Shown here piece after piece: positions 1-4,259 of a stretch of 7,605 bases of DNA (positions are counted from its first letter, which is position 1; each line of letters starts with the position of its first letter). The DNA is from Bacillota bacterium (GTDB lineage: Bacteria; Bacillota; Sulfobacillia; Symbiobacteriales; Symbiobacteriaceae). Where the stretch lies: the NCBI GenBank assembly GCA_028287415.1, contig JAQBPS010000693.1, positions 1-7,605 of the forward strand, read 5' to 3'. A model generated the notes under the pieces. It was not told the origin of the DNA and did not search any database. It saw only the letters and a program-made list of their open reading frames with translations. Position numbers and translations under genes: made by a program.

Positions 1-356
1 TCCACCTCGTGGTACATATTCGCGACCAGAACCGCATCGCACGACTCGGTTGGAACGGGGTATTCGTCCTCCTCCTCGGCGAGGATCCCCACTACATTGG
101 CCAGCCCCTCAGCCGCGGCCCGTTCCCTGAGGTGGGCGAGCATCTCCTCGCTCACGTCCACCCCGTAGACGACGCCCGCCGGTGCGATTCGTCTGGCCGC
201 CTCCAGGGAAAAGTAGCCCGGGCCGCAGCCGATGTCGGCCACCACCGTTCCCTGTCTCAGGTCCAGGTGAGCAAGGACCTTGTCCGGGTCATTCCAGGTC
301 TTCCGATCCGCTGAGAGCAGTCTTTCCGCATGGGCGGGATTGAACTTATGAGTCAT
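1..356 (-). CDS. Class I SAM-dependent methyltransferase, partial (3' end outside window)
   Basis: This gene reads leftwards from an ATG at 356-354 and leaves the window after 118 codons, so only the N-terminal half is visible. The protein starts MTHKFNPAHAERLL. It carries the Rossmann glycine motif VADIGCGPGYFS at about residues 39-50, which binds S-adenosylmethionine. The acidic end of strand beta-2 (VYGVDVSEEML, D67) contacts the ribose, and CDAVLVANMYHEV near the edge resembles motif IV. It therefore probably transfers a methyl group in the cytoplasm, but the substrate cannot be read from the sequence. A Shine-Dalgarno-like AGGGGAG lies about 13 bases upstream, a rather long spacing, and a perfect palindrome sits in between. 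The HxlR-type regulator lies 65 bases upstream on the same strand, so cotranscription and control by it are likely (inference). Confidence 0.9.
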   Translation of the reverse strand, partial: MTHKFNPAHAERLLSADRKTWNDPDKVLAHLDLRQGTVVADIGCGPGYFSLEAARRIAPAGVVYGVDVSEEMLAHLRERAAAEGLANVVGILAEEEDEYPVPTESCDAVLVANMYHEV

Positions 357-359
357 AGC

Positions 360-371
360 AGTGTGCACACT
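360..371. promoter_or_regulatory. Perfect 12-bp palindrome AGTGTGCACACT in the methyltransferase leader
   Basis: The palindrome lies between the likely ribosome binding site and the ATG of the methyltransferase gene. It could be a protein binding site, or a small RNA structure affecting translation start. GTGTGC also occurs on the minus strand just upstream of the hxlR -10 box (789-794), which hints at a shared half-site. No function is proven. Confidence 0.35.
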
Positions 372-396
372 CCCCTCTGACGATGGTTCACACATG

Positions 397-423
397 GAGG
401 CCAGCCCGCCAGGGGCTGGCCTC
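397..423 (-). terminator. Hairpin at the end of hxlR, possible attenuator or weak terminator
   Basis: The arms GAGGCCAGCCC (397-407) and GGGCTGGCCTC (413-423) form a perfect 11-bp GC-rich stem with a 5-base loop. The structure includes most of the hxlR stop codon (424-422). On the minus strand it is followed by CATGTGTGAACC, not a U-run, so it is not a classical intrinsic terminator. It may partly terminate, stabilise the hxlR message, or set the hxlR to methyltransferase ratio. Confidence 0.5.
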
Positions 424-757
424 ACCGATCGCTATGCACAGTTTCGGGTTCGCACCAGTGCTCCCCCCACGCCTGAATGGCGGTGACGACCGGCTCCAGT
501 GCCCGGCCCTTCTCGGTCAGCTCGTACTCGACCCGGACCGGTTTTGTATCAAAGACCCGCCGGATGATAATGCCCTCGTCCTCCAGGGTCTTCAGACGCT
601 CGGACAGAAGGCGGTCGCTCACGTCCGGCATCTGGGCGTGAAACTCACCAAATCGCTTCTTGCCGCCCATCAAAATGCGGATGATAAGGCCTGTCCACTT
701 TTTGCCCAGCACGTCGATCGCTTTCTCATACCGGGGACACATCTGCTGATAATCCAC
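422..757 (-). CDS. HxlR-family winged-helix transcriptional regulator
   Basis: The 111-residue protein has the normal length and layout of HxlR/YodB-type DNA-binding proteins. These are dimeric winged-helix regulators that often sense electrophiles, quinones or redox stress. Residues 7-30 (CPRYEKAIDVLGKKWTGLII) are the family's N-terminal signature. Residues 45-64 (DVSDRLLSERLKTLEDEGII) form the recognition helix region, and RRVFDTKPVRVEYELTEKGRAL is the wing with the family's usual YELT-KG ending. Cys7 is placed like the redox-active N-terminal cysteine of Bacillus YodB and CatR; a second cysteine is C102. The start is a GTG (757-755) with a strong GGAGG about 12 bases upstream. The gene lies directly upstream of a methyltransferase on the same strand, its probable target together with its own promoter. 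The inducer cannot be read from the sequence. Confidence 0.93.
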   Translation of the reverse strand: MDYQQMCPRYEKAIDVLGKKWTGLIIRILMGGKKRFGEFHAQMPDVSDRLLSERLKTLEDEGIIIRRVFDTKPVRVEYELTEKGRALEPVVTAIQAWGEHWCEPETVHSDR

Positions 758-782
758 GACCGGTGTTCACCTCCCCACTCCT

Positions 783-791
783 ATATTAGCA
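783..791 (-). promoter_or_regulatory. Extended -10 promoter of hxlR
   Basis: Read leftwards, TGCTAATAT is an extended -10 element (TGN plus TAATAT). The predicted start near 776 gives a leader of about 19 bases with GGAGG (774-770) close to its 5' end. TTGTCA at 806-801 is only 12 bases from the -10 box, too close for a normal -35, so the extended -10 may do most of the work. Imperfect inverted repeats such as CTATG/CATAG (815-836) just upstream are possible operator material. Confidence 0.5.
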
Positions 792-873
792 CACGAGTCT
801 TGACAAAAGTGAGCCTATGCTTGCGCATGAACATAGTCTGGGCAATCCGGGCAAGAGACACACGATAAGCATG

Positions 874-905
874 AAGGGCAGCGCCTTATTCAGGACGCTG
901 CCCTT
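874..905. terminator. Intrinsic terminator-like hairpin
   Basis: AAGGGCAGCG (874-883) pairs perfectly with CGCTGCCCTT (896-905), and CCT/AGG can extend the stem inside the loop. On the plus strand the stem runs into TTCTTTC, a fair U-rich tail. On the minus strand the tail (CATGCTTATC) is weaker. The only nearby gene that needs a stop here is the leftward DUF4912 gene, 131 bases away. The 758-1035 interval contains this hairpin, the next one and the hxlR promoter, with no convincing gene. Confidence 0.55.
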
Positions 906-911
906 CTTTCA

Positions 912-950
912 TGAGGGTCGCCGGGAGGCATGCAACACCCGGTGCCCTCA
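912..950 (-). terminator. Second hairpin downstream of the DUF4912 gene
   Basis: TGAGGG (912-917) and CGCCGGG (919-925), separated by one bulged base, pair with the continuous arm CCCGGTGCCCTCA (938-950), including one G-U pair. This gives an almost continuous 13-bp stem with a 12-base loop. No U-run follows on either strand. With the hairpin at 874-905 it forms a tandem structure in the 3' untranslated region of the DUF4912 message, so it may be part of a double terminator or protect RNA ends. Confidence 0.4.
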
Positions 951-1035
951 AAGCTCACTCATTCATCGATACGCACCTTATGCCCGAAGGTTCGGTAGCC
1001 GCATGGCTCGTTGCCGATTTCCGTCCGGGCGAACC

Positions 1036-1713
1036 TCACGGGCTGCCCGACCACTTGCCAGGCCGGCGCGCGTGCAGTCGGTGGAGCGTGCGTTCAGCCG
1101 GCGGGCCGTCCGGCGGGAGCGAGACGGGGGCCGACTGGCTGAGCAGATAGTGCTGGCCGTCCTCCGTGCGCCGCTCGTAGCTCACCACATAGCGGTGGCC
1201 TGGTTGAATCCCGTCACTGATGATGTGGTGGTCCGCTTGCTTGGGGAGCTCTACAACGAGGGTACGCCCGCCCGCCTGCCCCGGGAAGCCGCCGACGGTG
1301 ATATCGAACACGCGCAGGCAGGGCGTTGTCCGCCGCCAGTCTGCCTCGCCGAGCACAGCGCGCAGCTGTTCATCACCCACCGTGGCCCCTTCCCAGTACA
1401 CATAAAGCGACCGGCTGCCCTGCGCCGTAGCGTGCACGGCATTGCGGCCGGAGGTGCGGGACGGGAACGGCACGACCTTCCCGCGAACGGGGCCGGGTAC
1501 GGCTCTCGGGGCGCTCGCCTGCGCCACTGTCATCGGCACGCTGACGCCGGCGATCTCTGACGCGAAGACCTTCACGTCATCAGCCGAATCAGGGCTTTTC
1601 ACACCGGTACGCTCTGCCCCGGGTCTCGCCCCCGGGTTCGACCGTGCGGCAAGGTTCATCCAGGCCAGTCCGCACATGATTGCCAGGATGATCAACGAAA
1701 TCGTTGCCACCAT
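1036..1713 (-). CDS. Membrane-anchored DUF4912 protein
   Basis: The protein has 225 residues from the ATG at 1713-1711. A hydrophobic stretch at about residues 3-23 (ATISLIILAIMCGLAW) is a single N-terminal membrane anchor or uncleaved signal. A proline- and alanine-rich linker follows to about residue 100, probably outside the membrane. Residues 101-200 match DUF4912, a beta-rich domain of unknown function in Firmicutes. Visible hallmarks are SLYVYWEGA, CLRVFDITVGGF, GHRYVVSYERR and the closing LLSQSAPVSLPP. A GTG at 1791 would add 26 residues. I prefer the ATG because GGGGGG lies 8 bases before it, the extension uses AGA and ATA codons, and the likely promoter -10 (1778-1783) lies inside the extension. 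A basic tail (HRLHARRPGK) ends the protein. It faces away from the NERD-like gene and shares its promoter region. Confidence 0.8.
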   Translation of the reverse strand: MVATISLIILAIMCGLAWMNLAARSNPGARPGAERTGVKSPDSADDVKVFASEIAGVSVPMTVAQASAPRAVPGPVRGKVVPFPSRTSGRNAVHATAQGSRSLYVYWEGATVGDEQLRAVLGEADWRRTTPCLRVFDITVGGFPGQAGGRTLVVELPKQADHHIISDGIQPGHRYVVSYERRTEDGQHYLLSQSAPVSLPPDGPPAERTLHRLHARRPGKWSGSP

Positions 1714-1777
1714 GTCCCTTACCCCCCACGCGGGAATCTGCTCGTATCGCCAAGTTTTCGTCTTACGTGGCAGCTTT

Positions 1778-1807
1778 ATTCTAACCGGCACGCTGCCCCT
1801 TTGTCCG
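1778..1807 (-). promoter_or_regulatory. Leftward promoter for the DUF4912 gene
   Basis: Read leftwards, a CGGACA -35-like box (1807-1802) is followed after 18 bases by TAGAAT (1783-1778). Transcription would start near 1771, giving a leader of about 58 bases before the ATG at 1713. The -35 overlaps the -35 of the rightward promoter, so the two probably compete for RNA polymerase. The match is moderate. Confidence 0.4.
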
Positions 1808-1828
1808 CACCGGGGATTCCGCTATAAT
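1801..1828 (+). promoter_or_regulatory. Rightward sigma-A promoter for the NERD-like gene
   Basis: TTGTCC (1801-1806) is followed after 16 bases by a perfect TATAAT (1823-1828). The expected start, 6-7 bases downstream, falls on C1834 or A1835, and A1835 is the first base of the ATG of the next gene. This is the best promoter in the window and predicts a leaderless message. Confidence 0.7.
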
Positions 1829-1834
1829 AGGGGC

Positions 1835-2395
1835 ATGGCAAAAATAATTGGTGATTTACCACAAGGCAGCCGAAGGAGCCTCGTCGCTTCTCTGAGCGTC
1901 CGATTCAGCGAGGCGGCCCGACTGAAGGCAGACCGGGAGGATGGCGAAGGTCTGCGTCGCCTGACCGGTCTGCTGCACGCACTGCCGGCTGACGTGACCG
2001 CAGTGCTGCGCCCCACCCTCGGCTTCATGCAAGGCGAGTGTTGCCTGATCGGTCCCGGCAAGGTGCTGGTGGTTCAGACGCTGCATTTTCGGGGTAGAAT
2101 TACGGTCGGGCAGAAGGAAGAATGGATCGGCCACCCCGGCAGCATGGACCTCGGGCGCCCGGACCGGCGCGCCGCGGTCTTTTGCGACCGGCTGGCCTAT
2201 AGCGGTAATGGCCGCGGTTTTTCCCTGGAACCGGTGGTGATCTGCACGGAGGGGCCGGTCGAGTTTGCGGCTCCCGCTCCGGCGCCGCTCGCACTGCTGA
2301 TTCCATGGGCCGATGCACCCCGGTTTCTCGCACAGGCATTTCCCGACGGGGTGATCGGCTTCGACACCCGCCAGTTGGTCGAGATGCTCTCCTGA
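1835..2395 (+). CDS. NERD-like (nuclease-related domain) protein with eroded active site
   Basis: The protein has 186 residues. Residues 33-95 follow the NERD pattern. DREDGEGLRRLTGLLHALP fits the opening G-E-x-x-E helix. ECCLIGPGKVLVVQTLHFRGRI fits the core, whose family form is roughly D-hhhh-GP-G-hhhh-E-x-K-x-x-x-G-x-I. NERD is a restriction-endonuclease-like fold often linked to DNA processing. The catalytic Asp is replaced by Glu68, and the E-x-K pair reads Gln81-Thr-Leu83, so nuclease activity is doubtful and a binding or regulatory role is possible. The C-terminal half (FCDRLAYSGNGR onwards) is less recognisable. The reading frame is open from 1442, but I start at the ATG 1835 because the promoter ends just before it and no upstream ribosome binding site fits. 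It is probably cotranscribed with the DUF2161 gene 63 bases downstream. Confidence 0.7.
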   Translation: MAKIIGDLPQGSRRSLVASLSVRFSEAARLKADREDGEGLRRLTGLLHALPADVTAVLRPTLGFMQGECCLIGPGKVLVVQTLHFRGRITVGQKEEWIGHPGSMDLGRPDRRAAVFCDRLAYSGNGRGFSLEPVVICTEGPVEFAAPAPAPLALLIPWADAPRFLAQAFPDGVIGFDTRQLVEMLS

Positions 2396-2404
2396 GCATC
2401 ACCC

Positions 2405-2434
2405 GGGCGCCTGCATGGCCTGTGCGGGCGCCTG
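2405..2434. repeat. Two 9-bp direct repeats GGGCGCCTG between the NERD-like and DUF2161 genes
   Basis: GGGCGCCTG occurs at 2405-2413 and 2426-2434, a spacing of 21 bases or about two helical turns. The core GGCGCC is self-complementary, so the copies can also pair as a hairpin. No U-run follows, so it is not a clear terminator. The repeats could be chance in GC-rich DNA. Confidence 0.3.
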
Positions 2435-2458
2435 TGCGCGGCCAGAAGGAGGCACCGC

Positions 2459-3145
2459 ATGTCCACGCGGAAAGAGTCTGATCTATATGCCCCGGTCAAG
2501 GCGTTTCTGGAGGCGCAGGGCTACGCGGTGCGGGGCGAGGTGCACGACTGCGACCTGGTCGCCGTGCGGGGCGAACAGGTGCTGGTGGTCGAGCTGAAGG
2601 CCGCCTTCAATCTGGCGCTGGTGCTCCAGGGCATCGCCCGGCAGCGTCTGACCGACAACGTTTATGTCGCCGTGGAGGCACCCCGCACCCAGCGGAGTGA
2701 GCCACGCTGGACTGAAGTACGGGAGCTCTGTCGCAGGCTGGGACTGGGCCTCCTGGCCGTACTGTTCTTCGAGCGCAAAAGTCCGCTGGTGCAGGTGGTC
2801 TGCGACCCGGAGCCGTATACGCCCCGGCGCAGCCCCAAGAAGCGTACGCTGTTACTGAAGGAGTTTCACCGCCGCACGGGTGACCACAACACCGGCGGCG
2901 TGACGCGGCGCCCGATTGTTACCGCCTACCGGGAGGAGGCGCTGAGAGTGGCCCTCTACCTGCGGGAGCACGGCCCGTCGGCGCCCAAAGCCGTCGCCGG
3001 GGCCACCGCGCTGGCCAAGGCAGCCGCATTCCTCCAGAAGGATTACTACGGCTGGTTCGAGCGGGTGGCAAAGGGCATCTACCAGCTGACGCCCAAGGGC
3101 GAGCAGGCGCTGACCCTCTATGCTGACGTGGTGGCAGATCACTGA
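2459..3145 (+). CDS. DUF2161 family PD-(D/E)XK phosphodiesterase
   Basis: The 228-residue protein closely follows the DUF2161 pattern along its full length. The N-terminal half carries the restriction-endonuclease fold: LYAPVKAFLEAQGYAVRGEV, then Asp32 in CDLVAV, the Glu45-x-Lys47 pair in VVELK, and Gln57 in LVLQGIARQR. These are the metal-binding and catalytic positions of PD-(D/E)XK enzymes, and all are intact. Further hallmarks are VYVAVEAP, CRRLGLGLLAV, KEFHRRTGDHNTGGVTRR and IVTAYREEALRVALYL. The C-terminal part (about 160-220, ending YYGWFERVAKGIYQLTPKG) looks like a winged-helix DNA-binding module. The start has AGAAGGAGG about 8 bases upstream. A role in DNA cleavage or repair is inferred from the fold; the natural substrate is unknown. 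The upstream neighbour is a second, degraded protein of the same broad fold. Confidence 0.88.
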   Translation: MSTRKESDLYAPVKAFLEAQGYAVRGEVHDCDLVAVRGEQVLVVELKAAFNLALVLQGIARQRLTDNVYVAVEAPRTQRSEPRWTEVRELCRRLGLGLLAVLFFERKSPLVQVVCDPEPYTPRRSPKKRTLLLKEFHRRTGDHNTGGVTRRPIVTAYREEALRVALYLREHGPSAPKAVAGATALAKAAAFLQKDYYGWFERVAKGIYQLTPKGEQALTLYADVVADH

Positions 3146-3170
3146 GGCGGGCATCCTAAAGCTTGTCTCA

Positions 3171-3215
3171 GGGCGGGGGGCCGACGGCGACGGCCGGGAG
3201 GGGTTCCGCCCGCCC
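3171..3215 (+). other. GC-rich inverted repeat between the DUF2161 and CPBP-like genes
   Basis: GGGCGGG (3171-3177) can pair with CCCGCCC (3209-3215) around a G- and C-rich loop that can fold further. AGCGAAATCC follows instead of a U-run, so it is not a standard terminator. It sits in the 125-base gap before the CPBP-like gene, where I see no convincing promoter, and may reduce read-through or form part of the leader. Confidence 0.3.
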
Positions 3216-3270
3216 CCAGCGAAATCCCGAAAGAGTCTCTCTGCGTACCCTGAGGCAAAGGGGAATTGGC

Positions 3271-4125
3271 ATGCAGCTTAACCGTTTCTGGAGCTCCGTC
3301 TGGAGCGTTGCTTCGTTCCTCTTGGCTGTGGGCCTCCTGCAGTACATCGTTGGCGGCCTGGTTGGTCTGCTCGGCGTGCTGCCGCACGCCGCGCTTTTGC
3401 TGCTGCAACTGCTCGTGGTTGCCGTGGTGCCGGTCGTCGGCGCCCTCACCTATGTGGACTGGCGCTGGAACTGGAAACCTGAACATATTGGTATGCCGCG
3501 ATCGGCCGCCGCCGTCTGGCACACGCTGCTCGGCGTGGTGATCGGAGCGGCGGCCAGCCTCTTCGCAGCGGTGGTCTCGGGACTCCTGTCGGGCCGGGGT
3601 CTCGTGCTGCCGGTCGTGGCACCGCCTGTGTTGACCGGCATCAGCGTGATCCTGATCGTCCTGATCGTGTTCACGGCGTTCGCAACGGAGATGATCTTCC
3701 GGGGCGCCGTGATCTCGCGGTATCAGGCAGATCTGAGCCCGCGCGAGGTGCTGTTGGCCGCCACCCTCACCCCGTTCGGCTGGTTGATTATTCAGGGCGT
3801 GTTCCGCTACAGCGCTCTGCCAACTGGCATGGGCACCGTGACCGAGATCGCCATGACGGTCTGTCTGGCGCTGCTCTTTCTGCGCACCGACTCGGTCTGG
3901 CTCTCGGCCGGTCTGCGCGCTGGCGCCCTTGTCCTGATTGCCCTGATGCCCGGCGTTGCCACAGGAGCCGGCGGTCCCGTCGTCTGGGGCGTAGCAGCCG
4001 CCATATTGCTCGCCCTGGCATGGTCCCGACAGGAGCGTATGCCCAGACGGGTGCAGCCCAATCGGGGCTCGCAGCGCTCTTCGCGGGGTGGCCGAACGAT
4101 CCGCGGTCCCTGGGGACCGCATTAA
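3271..4125 (+). CDS. CPBP/CAAX-protease-like membrane protein lacking canonical catalytic residues
   Basis: The 284-residue protein has about seven hydrophobic segments, among them residues 11-34, 40-60, 84-106, 118-138, 160-178, 191-205 and 209-250, and a basic tail (RRVQPNRGSQRSSRGGR). The segment FATEMIFRGAVISRY (137-151) matches motif 1 of CPBP/Abi intramembrane metalloproteases, normally E-E-x-x-x-R, but the first Glu is Thr139. The later family histidines are not seen: LTPFGWLIIQGVF stands where F-x-x-x-H is expected, and WLSAGLRAGA where H-x-x-x-N or similar is expected. It is probably an inactive relative, perhaps a scaffold or immunity-type membrane protein. The start at 3271 is chosen for AAGGGG 7 bases upstream. 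A TTG at 3163 would add 36 polar residues with no membrane character. It ends directly at a strong terminator. Confidence 0.7.
   Translation: MQLNRFWSSVWSVASFLLAVGLLQYIVGGLVGLLGVLPHAALLLLQLLVVAVVPVVGALTYVDWRWNWKPEHIGMPRSAAAVWHTLLGVVIGAAASLFAAVVSGLLSGRGLVLPVVAPPVLTGISVILIVLIVFTAFATEMIFRGAVISRYQADLSPREVLLAATLTPFGWLIIQGVFRYSALPTGMGTVTEIAMTVCLALLFLRTDSVWLSAGLRAGALVLIALMPGVATGAGGPVVWGVAAAILLALAWSRQERMPRRVQPNRGSQRSSRGGRTIRGPWGPH
4103..4120. repeat. Short perfect hairpin in the last codons of the CPBP-like gene
   Basis: GCGGTCCC (4103-4110) and GGGACCGC (4113-4120) are perfect inverted copies separated by two bases. The hairpin lies in the codons for the final residues (IRGPWGPH) and just before the terminator, so the two form tandem structures. 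It could slow ribosomes or aid RNA 3' processing. Confidence 0.35.
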
Positions 4126-4165
4126 GCAAAGGGGCCTGCCCGCCAGGGGGCGGGCCCCTTTGCTT
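4124..4165 (+). terminator. Strong terminator hairpin after the CPBP-like gene
   Basis: AAGCAAAGGGG (4124-4134) pairs with CCCCTTTGCTT (4155-4165), and inside it CCCGCC (4139-4144) pairs with GGCGGG (4149-4154). A CCTG bulge lies on the left arm and the loop is 4 bases. The right arm supplies CCCCTTTGCTT as the U-rich end. The stem begins within the TAA stop codon. The symmetry would let it work on both strands, but the genes on either side both read rightward. Confidence 0.8.
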
Positions 4166-4199
4166 GGCACCGTGCAGGAGTTCTGGTCCTGTCCGCCAA

Positions 4200-4218
4200 A
4201 TTGTTCGCTTTGAACAAT
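4200..4218. promoter_or_regulatory. Perfect inverted repeat upstream of the cyclic di-GMP gene, candidate operator
   Basis: ATTGTTC (4200-4206) and GAACAAT (4212-4218) are perfect inverted copies separated by GCTTT. The site starts 60 bases before the start codon, in the only AT-rich part of this intergenic region. TTGAAC (4210-4215) inside it could be a -35 box, with a poor -10 (TTTTAC, 4233-4238) after 17 bases, so a bound regulator could block or recruit RNA polymerase. It does not match the Firmicute LexA box (GAAC-N4-GTTC), because the half-sites face the other way. Confidence 0.4.
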
Positions 4219-4259
4219 AACGCTGTGTCGAATTTTACGGGATAGTTGAGGCGGTCTTC

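Noticed and set aside
800..828. Perfect TTGACA (800-805) on the plus strand as a promoter for a small RNA ending at the 905 hairpin
   Set aside because: No acceptable -10 box occurs 16-19 bases downstream (the sequence there is GCGCAT), and no rightward gene follows for about 1 kb.
817..1560. Long plus-strand open frame of 247 codons
   Set aside because: It overlaps the DUF4912 gene in antisense, has no ribosome binding site and an arginine- and alanine-rich composition typical of a shadow frame in GC-rich DNA.
1442..1834. Upstream extension of the NERD-like reading frame
   Set aside because: It lies antisense to the DUF4912 gene and upstream of the good TATAAT promoter. Homology-like sequence begins only after 1835.
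3139..4170. 343-codon minus-strand open frame opposite the CPBP-like gene
   Set aside because: Its His-, Gln- and Arg-rich composition is the mirror of a hydrophobic protein on the other strand, and no family motif is visible.
4200..4218. LexA/SOS box upstream of the cyclic di-GMP gene
   Set aside because: The half-sites are GTTC then GAAC with 5 bases between, the opposite order to the Firmicute box GAAC-N4-GTTC.
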